From assembly GCA_003164275.1 (NCBI GenBank), contig PLSY01000328.1, positions 1-11,511 of the forward strand: 11,511 bases of DNA. Direction: 5' to 3'. This document shows positions 1 through 5,929 of the stretch, in pieces. How positions within the stretch are numbered: position 1 is the first letter of the stretch; every line of letters begins with the position of its first letter. The notes beneath the pieces were generated by a model that ran no database searches, was not told where the DNA came from, and saw only the letters and a list, made by a program, of their open reading frames with translations. The translations under genes and the position numbers were made by a program. This stretch comes from Acidimicrobiaceae bacterium. GTDB lineage: Bacteria > Actinomycetota > Acidimicrobiia > Acidimicrobiales > RAAP-2.

Positions 1-1
1 C

Positions 2-907
2 GCCCGGCACTGGATGCCGGTCGACCAGTACATCGCCGGCATCGAGCACGCCATCCTCCACCTGCTCTACGCCCGCTTCTTCACCAAGGCCCTGGCCGAC
101 CTGGGCGTGGCCCCGGCCGAACTGCGGGAGCCGTTCGCCCGCTACTACGCCCAGGGGATGATCAGGATGGACGGGACGAAGATGTCCAAGTCCAAGGGCA
201 ACCTGGTGGCACCGTCGACCTACCTGGACTCGGTGGGCGCCGACGCCCTCCGTCTGATCCACCTGTTCGTCGGGCCCCCGGCCGACGACATGGACTGGAC
301 CGACCAGACCGACAGCGTGATCGAGGGCTGTGGACGGTTTGTCGACCGCGCCTGGCGCCTGGCCATCCCCGACGAGGACCACCCCCGGTCGCTGCGGTCG
401 GGGCCGTTGACCGACAAGGACACAGAGATTCGCCGGGCCACCCACCGCCTCATCGAGCGCGTGAGCCGCGACTACGAGCGTTGGTCGTACAACACGTCGG
501 TGGCGGCCTGCATGGAGTTCGTGAACCTCGTGCAGCCCTATGTCCGTGATGACGGCCATGCCGATGTGGCTGCCGAGGCAGTCGACACCCTCTTGTTGCT
601 GCTTGCCCCGATGACGCCCCACATGGCCGCCGAGGCCTGGGAGCGCCTCCATGGGGACCACATCCATCTGCGGGCCTGGCCCGTCTCGGATCCTGACCTC
701 GCCACCGAGGAGTCGGTGACCATGATCGTCCAAGTCAATGGGAAGGTCCGGGACCGCATCGAGGTGGACCCGGCCATAGGCGAAGCGGACGCTCGGGCGT
801 TGGCCCTGGCCTCAGCACCGGTCGTCGAGGCGCTGGGCGGAGCCGAGCCCCGACGCATCATCGTCAGGCCACCCAAGCTGGTCAACATCGTCGCCTGGTC
901 TGACTGA
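2..907 (+). CDS. leuS: Leucyl-tRNA synthetase, C-terminal part (5' end outside window)
   Basis: This is the 3' end of a class I aminoacyl-tRNA synthetase that charges tRNA-Leu with leucine in the cytoplasm. The open frame runs in from the left edge (first whole codon at base 2) and gives about 301 residues, against 800-950 for full LeuRS, so the Rossmann core, HIGH motif and editing domain lie upstream. Seen directly: the stretch AGIEHAILHLLYARFFTKAL, typical of LeuRS after the editing domain; the ATP-site loop MDGTKMSKSKGN (KMSKS encoded at about 179-193); an alpha-helical anticodon-binding region around bases 440-690; and the small C-terminal domain with VNGKVRDRIEV and a final VNIVAW. All are family hallmarks. 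It ends at TGA 905-907, only 13 bases from the convergent stop of the next gene, and no hairpin is visible between them. The identification is secure; nothing looks broken. Confidence 0.96.
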   Translation, partial: ARHWMPVDQYIAGIEHAILHLLYARFFTKALADLGVAPAELREPFARYYAQGMIRMDGTKMSKSKGNLVAPSTYLDSVGADALRLIHLFVGPPADDMDWTDQTDSVIEGCGRFVDRAWRLAIPDEDHPRSLRSGPLTDKDTEIRRATHRLIERVSRDYERWSYNTSVAACMEFVNLVQPYVRDDGHADVAAEAVDTLLLLLAPMTPHMAAEAWERLHGDHIHLRAWPVSDPDLATEESVTMIVQVNGKVRDRIEVDPAIGEADARALALASAPVVEALGGAEPRRIIVRPPKLVNIVAWSD

Positions 908-920
908 TCCGTCCCTCGGA

Positions 921-1925
921 CTACTTGAACCCGGCGAGGACCTCGTCCCAACGCTCCGCCGCCATCGAGTACGGGGCGTAGAAGGTGAAGCGGTCAACCA
1001 CCCCGTCGAAGCGCGCCAGCACGGAAGTGGCGATGCTGTCGAGGGGTCCGACGACCGCGAAGGTGGACAGCATCTCGTCGTCGATGAGGGTCGCCATCTC
1101 GTCCCATTTCCCGCGTTTGGACAGGGTGTTGAGCTCGGTCTGCAGCCCACCCCACCCGTGGAGCTCGAGCACCGCCCGGTAGGCCGGGGTCGAGGCGTAG
1201 AACGCCAGCTGTTTCCTGACCGCTGCAGCGGCAGCCAGCATTCCCTCCTCGTCCTCGCCGGTAACGATGAATCCCGGATAGGAGATCTGCAGATCGGATC
1301 GACCACGACCGCTCAGTGCCGCCCCCCGCTCCAGGGCGGGGACGGTGACCTCGCGGAGGTACCGCTCGGTCGTGAACCCGTGGGCCAACAGCCCGTCGGC
1401 CACCTCGCCTGCCGTCTCTGTCATCTTCTCGCCCACGCCGGCAAGGAAGATGTCGGGGTTCCCGAACGGATTGGGCCCGGGGTCGAACATCGGCGTCATG
1501 AGCGTGTGTCGATAGAACTCGCCCCGGAAGGCAAGACGGCTCCCGTCAGACCAACTGGCCCAGATCGCCCGGATGGCCAAGATGAGCTCGCGCATGCGTG
1601 GGGCCGGATGAGACCACGGCATCGAGAAGCGCTTTTCGATGTGGGGCTTGATCTGGGAGCCGAGGCCGAGCATGAAGCGGCCTTTTGACTGGGTCTGCAG
1701 GTCGTTGGCCAGCACGGCGAGGTTCATGGGGTTACGGGCGAACGCCACGGCGATCCCGGTGCCGAGTTTGATGCGCTCGGTGTGCTCAGCCGCCAGCACC
1801 AGTGGCAAGAAAGGGTCGTGGTTGGTCTCGGCGGTCCACATCCCGTCGTAGCCGACCCGCTCAGCTCGTTGTGCCGACTCGATCACATCGCCCGGCACGA
1901 ATCCGAGCCCACCGTCTACGTTCAT
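921..1925 (-). CDS. LLM-class F420-dependent oxidoreductase
   Basis: The 334-residue product resembles the luciferase-like monooxygenase superfamily (TIM barrel), in particular the actinobacterial F420-dependent group (TIGR03617-like). These cytoplasmic enzymes use reduced F420, or sometimes FMN, for hydride transfer to substrates that are mostly unknown. Seen: an N-terminal strand-helix unit with AERVGYDGMWTAETNHDPF (about residues 21-39), the beta-strand IKLGTGIAVAFARNPM (52-67), and the hallmark GRFMLGLGSQIKPHIEKRF (82-100), followed by helices rich in Arg and Trp. The length fits the family. I chose ATG at 1923-1925 because the protein is conserved from NVDGGLGF onward, while the frame upstream to 2057 is Arg/Gly-rich and not family-like. 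No Shine-Dalgarno is visible, but TACCGT lies 5 bases upstream, so a leaderless start is possible. It converges on leuS. The substrate cannot be told; cofactor F420 is inferred from the family. Confidence 0.9.
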   Translation of the reverse strand: MNVDGGLGFVPGDVIESAQRAERVGYDGMWTAETNHDPFLPLVLAAEHTERIKLGTGIAVAFARNPMNLAVLANDLQTQSKGRFMLGLGSQIKPHIEKRFSMPWSHPAPRMRELILAIRAIWASWSDGSRLAFRGEFYRHTLMTPMFDPGPNPFGNPDIFLAGVGEKMTETAGEVADGLLAHGFTTERYLREVTVPALERGAALSGRGRSDLQISYPGFIVTGEDEEGMLAAAAAVRKQLAFYASTPAYRAVLELHGWGGLQTELNTLSKRGKWDEMATLIDDEMLSTFAVVGPLDSIATSVLARFDGVVDRFTFYAPYSMAAERWDEVLAGFK

Positions 1926-1930
1926 GCGAC

Positions 1931-1936
1931 ACGGTA
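1931..1936 (-). promoter_or_regulatory. Possible -10 box of the oxidoreductase gene
   Basis: On the minus strand TACCGT fits the TANNNT consensus and ends 5 bases before the ATG at 1925, which would place transcription start at or next to the start codon. No good -35 is found at 16-18 bases. Tentative. Confidence 0.3.
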
Positions 1937-2067
1937 GCAAGGCCCTTGCCCCACCCGCTCCGCGGTCAAGCGCTCTGAAGCCCGGTCGTGGCGACCGCTG
2001 ACTCGCAGGGGATCTGGCGTCGTCGCCGGTTCCACCGATGGTGCTGGCACGCCCCACATCACAGGTG

Positions 2068-2094
2068 GTGACCGCTGCAGCCCCGAGCGGTCAC
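2068..2094 (-). terminator. Inverted repeat, possible terminator of the SDR gene or operator
   Basis: GTGACCGCT (2068-2076) and AGCGGTCAC (2086-2094) are perfect 9-base arms around a 9-base loop. In SDR-sense RNA this would form a GC-rich stem about 180 bases after the SDR stop. There is no T-tract after it, so it would be an actinobacterial-style U-less terminator at best. Because the same GACCGC/GCGGTC core recurs nearby, it could equally be a protein-binding site upstream of the oxidoreductase gene. Confidence 0.35.
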
Positions 2095-2109
2095 AGCCCC
2101 AAACGGTCG
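2078..2109. repeat. Two tandem 16-base units
   Basis: CAGCCCCGAGCGGTCA (2078-2093) is followed immediately by CAGCCCCAAACGGTCG (2094-2109), 13 of 16 bases identical. The first unit overlaps the right arm of the inverted repeat at 2068-2094, so the same GCGGTC-type half-site is presented on both strands and then again in tandem. Function unknown; possibly an operator. Confidence 0.5.
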
Positions 2110-2271
2110 ATTCCGTCGGTGTCCATTGTTTCGGCGCGGTCGGTCCTCATCAGGTCGACCCGATGACCGACGAAGGACGGCTATGGAGTGGAGAGCAGCA
2201 ACTCGCCGGACAGGACGGTGTCGGACTTGCTTGGGAGGGAGCGTTGCTGTCGGACGATGGTCGTTCCCCGC

Positions 2272-2976
2272 TCACCAAGCGACGATCTCGCCGCGGTAGT
2301 CGAGGAACTGAAGCCCTGGTCGCCCGCGCTGGGCGTCGACTGTTGTGACGAGGTTGGGGATGCTCTCTTCGATGGTCAGTCGGGCGCCCGGTCCGCCGAG
2401 CTCGGTCTTGACCCAGCCAGGGGCCATAAGGAGCAGTGACCGTTGCTCGTGGTCGTGGCGGGCGCCCCAGCTGCGCATGAGTTGGTTGAGGGCTGACTTG
2501 CTGGCTCGGTAGATCTCGAAGCCACCCCGCTGATTGTTGGCGATGCTGCCTTGGCCGGAGGACATGATGGCGATCGTGCCGTTCGGGACGACGAGGCCGC
2601 CCAGCGTTTCAATGACCCGCATCGGGCTCAGTGCGTTGGTGATCATCAGGCGGGTGAACTCTTCTTCCGTGACGTTCGCCGTGGTCTCGTCTGGACCGTT
2701 GGTGACGCCGGCGTTGACGAAGAGGAGGTCGAAGGTGCGGGAGCCGAGCCGGCCACGAAGGGCCTGGACCTGCTCAGGCGCGTTGATGTCGACGTGCTCG
2801 ATCACCAGCCGGCCGCCGGCGGTGTCTTGGAGGTCGTGCAATGCGGTGCGGCCTGGTCCGCGGACCGTGGCCACGACCTTTGACTCACGCTTGATGTACT
2901 CCTCGGCGATGGCGTAGCCCAAGCCGCGTGACGCTCCGATGAGCAGGACCGTCCCGTTCCGTGAGACCGGGCTCAT
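2272..2976 (-). CDS. Short-chain dehydrogenase/reductase (SDR)
   Basis: The 234-residue product is a classical-length SDR, an NAD(P)(H)-dependent cytoplasmic oxidoreductase whose substrate cannot be told. Rossmann fold features seen: the glycine-rich loop GASRGLG (residues 14-20), the Asp after beta-3 (HVDIN, about 61-65), NAG (88-90), the structural Asn in ITNALSP (114), a Ser-rich strand IMSSGQGSI (137-145) that supplies the catalytic Ser, and the YRASK catalytic Tyr156-Lys160 pair. The pattern (SS..GSI, then GG..YRASK) recalls the C-factor/CsgA-like branch. Arg17 in the loop and the VRG end of beta-2 suggest NADPH preference (inference). The start is well supported: ATG at 2974-2976 has a strong GAGGAG Shine-Dalgarno 5 bases upstream, unlike several neighbours. 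It stands alone between two long non-coding stretches, so it is probably monocistronic and may be an insertion relative to relatives. Confidence 0.92.
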   Translation of the reverse strand: MSPVSRNGTVLLIGASRGLGYAIAEEYIKRESKVVATVRGPGRTALHDLQDTAGGRLVIEHVDINAPEQVQALRGRLGSRTFDLLFVNAGVTNGPDETTANVTEEEFTRLMITNALSPMRVIETLGGLVVPNGTIAIMSSGQGSIANNQRGGFEIYRASKSALNQLMRSWGARHDHEQRSLLLMAPGWVKTELGGPGARLTIEESIPNLVTTVDAQRGRPGLQFLDYRGEIVAW

Positions 2977-2981
2977 GAGAG

Positions 2982-2987
2982 CTCCTC
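2982..2987 (-). promoter_or_regulatory. Strong Shine-Dalgarno of the SDR gene
   Basis: The minus strand reads GAGGAG, 5 bases before ATG at 2976. This fixes the SDR start and shows a leadered transcript, in contrast to nearby genes that lack such a site. Confidence 0.75.
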
Positions 2988-3343
2988 GCGCCGCGCCGCC
3001 ACCTGGCAGTCTGCCCCAGAGGCAGGCGGTTCTGTGCCGTCGACCACCACCTGGGCATGGGCACTCGGGCGTGTCGGACTGTCTCCCCCGTGATTCAGCA
3101 CATCACTCTCTTCTCGTATCCAGCGGCCCTGCCCCAGGGACGGTCGATTCCGGTACTCCTCGGTGGTCACGACTGCATCGAACTCCTTTGGCTCAAGGTG
3201 CGTTGGGCGATCCCAGTATTCCAGGCCCCGGTGGGAAGGAGGCCTTGGTGACCTCTCCGGGGCGAGCGCCAGTGGCAGAGATGCCCAGGGCGTCTCGATG
3301 GAGCCGCGAGTCGCCGTGTCGAGAACGCACGCCGGCCCACCTG

Positions 3344-3373
3344 TTGCCTAACGTCACCCACCTGGCCCAGAAT
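3344..3373 (+). promoter_or_regulatory. Possible promoter of the DUF1707 gene
   Basis: TTGCCT (3344-3349) and CAGAAT (3368-3373) are 18 bases apart. CAGAAT occupies exactly -12 to -7 relative to the GTG at 3380, so the transcript would begin at the start codon. Each box matches the consensus only partly. Confidence 0.35.
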
Positions 3374-3379
3374 TGCAGG

Positions 3380-3856
3380 GTGATCGAAGAATCGACGAAG
3401 TCCGGGGACCTCGGGCCACCAGCGGTGGGCCCGGCAGCGGTGCCGGCTTTGGTCACCGACGACGACCGTCACCAGTACGGTCTGCTGTTGGATCGCGCCG
3501 CCGAGCGCGGGCTGCTCACGCCCTACGACTACGAGCTAAGACTGGGTGATCTGGCGGCGGCTGACACCATCGATGAGATGAAACGAATCGTGAGCGAGCT
3601 GCCGGTCTTCACCGGGATCTCACGGCCACCGGGTCCTGCTCGCCAATCGATCATCCCACTCGCTCCGCATCGTCCACTGACGACCAAGCCAGCGCGTCGA
3701 TCGATCAATCGGTGGGTGATGTTGGCGGTGGTGCTCGTCGTGGTGGTGGCAGCGCTGGTCTTCCTCACCGTCTACGCCAAGCATGTGGCCAATACCCTGG
3801 GCAACCCAGGGGCCACCCCGGCAACAGGTGTCGCCGGGCCTACCCCTCGCCTCTGA
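3380..3856 (+). CDS. DUF1707-domain single-pass membrane protein
   Basis: The 158-residue product has a DUF1707-like (SHOCT-related) helical domain at about residues 25-76: a TDDDR entry, then LLDRAAERGLLTPYDYELRL, then TIDEMKRIVSELP. A Pro/Arg-rich linker follows, then one hydrophobic segment (about 112-132, WVMLAVVLVVVVAALVFLTV) and a short Gly/Pro tail. DUF1707 proteins are common in actinobacteria and anchored in the cytoplasmic membrane; their role is unknown. By the positive-inside rule the domain would be cytoplasmic. I chose GTG at 3380 because the frame upstream reads as non-coding and CAGAAT lies at leaderless spacing; a GTG at 3425 is another option. The 3' end overlaps the convergent PAC2 gene by 17 bases. 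The family call is good; the start is uncertain. Confidence 0.75.
   Translation: MIEESTKSGDLGPPAVGPAAVPALVTDDDRHQYGLLLDRAAERGLLTPYDYELRLGDLAAADTIDEMKRIVSELPVFTGISRPPGPARQSIIPLAPHRPLTTKPARRSINRWVMLAVVLVVVVAALVFLTVYAKHVANTLGNPGATPATGVAGPTPRL
3795..3811 (-). terminator. Hairpin 3' of the PAC2 gene, possible terminator
   Basis: CCCTGGG and CCCAGGG form a perfect 7-base stem with a 3-base loop, 28 bases beyond the PAC2 stop in its direction, followed on the minus strand by TATTGG. It lies inside the last codons of the opposing DUF1707 gene, where it also encodes LGNPG. It suits the end of the phosphotransferase-PAC2 transcript better than that of the DUF1707 gene, whose stop lies further on. The U-tract is poor. 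Confidence 0.4.
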
Positions 3857-4745
3857 GGAACTGTTCGAGCTCGGCGGCGATCTCGTCTCCGCTCGGGACC
3901 TCCATCTCTGAGTCCATCGGAGTGATCTCCTCTGAGTCCAATGCCGCCTCGAGACGGCGCACCATCTCCACGTGCTCGGGGTTGGCCCCGATGAGCTCGT
4001 CGACCTGGAGACGGGAGTCCTCGCCTGCGCTGCGCAGGGCCGCGGTGTCGAGCACCGTGCCCGTGACGGCACAGAGGCCCTCGATCAGCGCCGCGCTGGC
4101 CTCTGGGTAGGGCATGGCCGACACGTAGTGGGGGACCCGTGCCCACATCCCGATGACGGGCACGCCGGCGTTCCCGAATGAGACCTCCAAGGCCGCCTGC
4201 ACGCCGGCCGGGACCTCGAGCGTCCCGTGGACGGTCCCGAGCCTCCCGGCCAGGTCGATCGACTGGGGTGGGACGGTCGAGGCCAGCCGGACCGGACGGG
4301 TATGGGGGGTAGGAGCGGGGAACGATCCGAGCCCGACGACCGTTCGGACCTTCAGGGCCTGGGCCAGGCCGACCACGGCATCGATGAAGCTGGGCCACCT
4401 GAAGTCGGGCTCGGGGCCGGTCAGGTACAAGATGTCTGCGCCAACCTTGTCCTTGCCCGCCACGATCTGGATGGTCGGCCAGGTCAGTTCGGTGGTCACG
4501 CCGTCCTCCAGCCGGGCGATGGGCCGCCTGGCTCGCTGGTCGATCAGCATCTCGGTGTCGAATGAGGCCACGAGCGACGTCGGCGACGAGGCCAGTAGTT
4601 CGGCGATGGCCGCCGATGCACCCATGCCCGCGTCAACCCAGCCCTCGAGGGCCACGACCAGGACCGGACGTGTCAGCCGCTCGTCAACGGGCTCACCCCA
4701 CTCGGGGTCGAATGCAAAAAGTGTCGAGGATTTTTTTTCGGTCAC
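3840..4745 (-). CDS. PAC2-family protein
   Basis: The 301-residue product matches the PAC2 family, named for the eukaryotic proteasome-assembly chaperone 2 and widespread in proteasome-bearing actinobacteria. The bacterial function is unproven, so a role in proteasome assembly is only a suggestion. Seen: beta-strand VLVVALEGWVDAGMGAS (about 28-44), the TIQIVAGKD strand, YLTGPEPDFRW, the VVGLGSFPAPTPHTRP loop, GTLEVPAGVQAALEVSFG, and the conserved actinobacterial tail with SGDEIAAELEQFLRGEG. It starts at GTG 4743-4745, with GGAG 5 bases upstream, and shares GTGA with the stop of the upstream phosphotransferase, so the two are translationally coupled. Codons 3-5 contain an unbroken run of eight A (4731-4738), striking in this GC-rich DNA. 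The 3' end overlaps the opposing DUF1707 gene by 17 bases. Family call secure. Confidence 0.9.
   Translation of the reverse strand: MTEKKSSTLFAFDPEWGEPVDERLTRPVLVVALEGWVDAGMGASAAIAELLASSPTSLVASFDTEMLIDQRARRPIARLEDGVTTELTWPTIQIVAGKDKVGADILYLTGPEPDFRWPSFIDAVVGLAQALKVRTVVGLGSFPAPTPHTRPVRLASTVPPQSIDLAGRLGTVHGTLEVPAGVQAALEVSFGNAGVPVIGMWARVPHYVSAMPYPEASAALIEGLCAVTGTVLDTAALRSAGEDSRLQVDELIGANPEHVEMVRRLEAALDSEEITPMDSEMEVPSGDEIAAELEQFLRGEG
4731..4738 (-). repeat. Homopolymeric A8 tract in the start of the PAC2 gene
   Basis: Eight consecutive T on the plus strand encode GAA AAA AAA (codons 3-5) on the minus strand. A tract this long is rare in GC-rich coding DNA and lies where slippage would frameshift nearly the whole protein. 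Confidence 0.9.
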
Positions 4746-5803
4746 AGTGACTCCACTTCGGTCAAAGCCCGTTCACCCAACCGGCCGACATGGGAAGCGA
4801 ACTGGTCGACACCGGAACGATCGCCGGCGGCTGCCCCACCGGCGTATCGAGCGTGGACTCCTTGAAGGATACAAGCCAATTTCCAGTAGCCGAACGCCCG
4901 GTAGTAGGAAATCTGGGACACGTCGAGGCCCGAGGCGGTCGCATAGCGCGAGATCAGCTCGGAACGGCGGGCGAACCCGGGAGCAGCAGTCGGGGTCACG
5001 CCGATCAGGGTTGGGTCGTCATCGCCGGGCTCGGCCCAGTAGACGAGGAGGAGTCCGAGGTCGGCCAACGGGTCACCCAACGTGGAGATCTCCCAGTCCA
5101 AGATGGCCTGGACCATGCCGTTGTCGTCGAGGACGGTGTTGTCCAGTCGGTAGTCCCCATGGACGATAGAGACCGCCTGTTGGTCGGGGATGCGGCTGGC
5201 TAAGAGATCGTGGACACGGTCGATGACAGCCGGACCGGTGACCCCTTCGACGTTCGACTGCGTGAACTGGCTGTGCCAACGCTTCAGCTGGCGTTCGATA
5301 TAGCCCTCACGGCGGGCAAATTCGCCCAGGCCAACGGCGTCGACGTCCACAGCATGGAGCTGTGCGAGGGTGTCGACGAGCGAGTGACTGGCCCTCATCC
5401 GACCGGCTTCGCTCAGGACTGTGGCTGCCTCCTCGCTGCGGAGGATGTGGCCGTTGACGAAGGACATGACGAAGAACGGAGCGCCGTTGACCGACACGTC
5501 GGCGCAGAGTCCGAAGGCCCGTGGGACCGGCACCTCGGTGTGACCGAGGGCAGAGATCACCGTGTACTCGCGCTTCATGTCATGTGCAGTCGGGAGGACG
5601 TGGCTCACCGGCGGTCGGCGAAGGGCGAAGGTGCGACCGTCGGCACCGGTCACCCGGTAGGTGAGATTGGACCGGCCACCGGCGATCAGCTCGAAGGTGA
5701 ACGGGGGCTTCGCTTCGCTGATCGATGCGGCGAGCCATGAACTCACCTTCTCGTGGTCGATTCCTTCGATCGCCGTGCCGTCGGCCAGCGGAACACGTTC
5801 CAT
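4742..5803 (-). CDS. APH-like phosphotransferase (ACAD10/11 N-terminal type)
   Basis: The 353-residue product is a protein-kinase-fold phosphotransferase of the aminoglycoside-phosphotransferase family, closest by motif to the stand-alone bacterial homologues of the ACAD10/11 N-terminal domain. Seen: the nucleotide loop AGGRSNLTYRV (41-51), the strand FALRRPP (59-65), which has Arg where classical kinases have Lys as is usual in this branch, the hinge region APFFVMSFVNG (108-118), the catalytic loop HGDYRLDN (215-222, Asp217 as base, Asn222 for metal), and the metal-binding LDWEISTLGDPLADLG (235-250, Asp236). It should be an ATP-dependent small-molecule kinase. Members of this branch are often found near acyl-CoA metabolism genes, but none is seen here and the substrate is unknown; antibiotic resistance should not be assumed. 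The ATG at 5801-5803 is the only good start. The gene leads a two-gene unit with PAC2 and is divergent from the thioredoxin gene. Confidence 0.92.
   Translation of the reverse strand: MERVPLADGTAIEGIDHEKVSSWLAASISEAKPPFTFELIAGGRSNLTYRVTGADGRTFALRRPPVSHVLPTAHDMKREYTVISALGHTEVPVPRAFGLCADVSVNGAPFFVMSFVNGHILRSEEAATVLSEAGRMRASHSLVDTLAQLHAVDVDAVGLGEFARREGYIERQLKRWHSQFTQSNVEGVTGPAVIDRVHDLLASRIPDQQAVSIVHGDYRLDNTVLDDNGMVQAILDWEISTLGDPLADLGLLLVYWAEPGDDDPTLIGVTPTAAPGFARRSELISRYATASGLDVSQISYYRAFGYWKLACILQGVHARYAGGAAAGDRSGVDQFASHVGRLGERALTEVESL
4751..4754 (-). promoter_or_regulatory. Shine-Dalgarno of the PAC2 gene
   Basis: GGAG on the minus strand, 5 bases before the GTG at 4745 and inside the last codons of the phosphotransferase gene. 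It supports the GTG start and re-initiation after the upstream stop. Confidence 0.6.
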
Positions 5804-5811
5804 GCCTTAGG

Positions 5812-5817
5812 ACGCTA
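5812..5817 (-). promoter_or_regulatory. Possible -10 box of the phosphotransferase-PAC2 unit
   Basis: TAGCGT on the minus strand (TANNNT type), 8 bases before the ATG at 5803, would give a leaderless or nearly leaderless transcript. The only ribosome-site-like sequence is AAGG one base from ATG, too close to work. No clear -35. Confidence 0.35.
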
Positions 5818-5891
5818 CCCGTCTTGCCGATCGCCGTTGGGCCAGAGCCGACTGAGGGCCGGGTGTCCGACGAACCGGCCTCGCCCCGCTA

Positions 5892-5905
5892 TGGCCGGCC
5901 GGCCA
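5892..5905. repeat. Perfect 14-base palindrome in the divergent promoter region
   Basis: TGGCCGGCCGGCCA reads the same on both strands and sits just upstream of the -10 box at 5917-5922, over the expected -35 position of the thioredoxin gene. It could be an operator, or simple GC-rich low complexity. Confidence 0.4.
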
Positions 5906-5916
5906 CCGCCTCCGGG

Positions 5917-5922
5917 TATCGT
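5917..5922 (+). promoter_or_regulatory. -10 box for leaderless transcript of the thioredoxin/TPR gene
   Basis: TATCGT (4 of 6 to TATAAT, TANNNT pattern) with 7 bases before the ATG at 5930. No Shine-Dalgarno precedes this ATG. The spacing predicts transcription start at or one base before the A of ATG. The same 7-base spacing recurs before folP2. Confidence 0.5.
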
Positions 5923-5929
5923 CTGGCAC

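Larger units (their letters stand above)
1926..2271. other. Gene-poor interval with repeats between oxidoreductase and SDR genes
   Basis: No convincing gene is seen in these 346 bases; the short open frames here have no family-like sequence. The interval holds a perfect 9-base inverted repeat (2068-2094), two tandem 16-base units (2078-2109) and further copies of GACCGC/GCGGTC. It also holds an interrupted hairpin formed by GTCGGT (2139-2144) and CATC (2148-2151) with GATGACCGAC (2162-2171). It must contain the 3' end of the SDR transcript and the control region of the oxidoreductase gene. Confidence 0.6.
2977..3379. other. Divergent intergenic region between SDR and DUF1707 genes
   Basis: About 400 bases separate the two divergent starts. 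Seen: the SDR ribosome-binding site at its left edge, a short CTGCC/GGCAG hairpin at 3011-3025, an AT-richer patch around 3090-3125 that may hold the SDR promoter, and a possible promoter for the right-hand gene at 3344-3373. A 65-codon minus-strand frame (2973-3170, GTG start) ends by a 4-base ATGA overlap with the SDR start, but its protein resembles nothing I know and I do not call it a gene. Confidence 0.55.

Noticed and set aside
1926..2057. 44-codon upstream extension of the LLM oxidoreductase
   Set aside because: The added residues are Arg/Gly/Ser-rich and precede the point where family similarity begins (NVDGGLGF); they overlap the repeat-bearing control region.
2939..3379. Long N-terminal extension of the DUF1707 protein
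   Set aside because: It would overlap the SDR start and consists of Pro/Arg/Ser-rich non-family sequence; GTG at 3380 with a promoter-like box is a better start.
3772..4398. 208-codon minus-strand frame in another phase of the PAC2 gene
   Set aside because: Extremely Arg/Gly/Pro-rich, a typical out-of-frame reading; the PAC2 frame has clear family motifs.
4153..5169. 338-codon plus-strand frame across PAC2 and the phosphotransferase
   Set aside because: Crosses two well-supported opposite-strand genes and their overlap; low-complexity Arg/Ser/Thr sequence.
5210..5740. 176-codon plus-strand frame opposite the phosphotransferase
   Set aside because: Antisense to the conserved kinase-fold gene, no ribosome site, no recognisable motif.
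4742..5803. Antibiotic-resistance aminoglycoside kinase
   Set aside because: The motifs (LRRPP, HGDYRLDN, LDWEISTLGDPLADLG) belong to the ACAD10/11-like metabolic branch rather than to known resistance enzymes.
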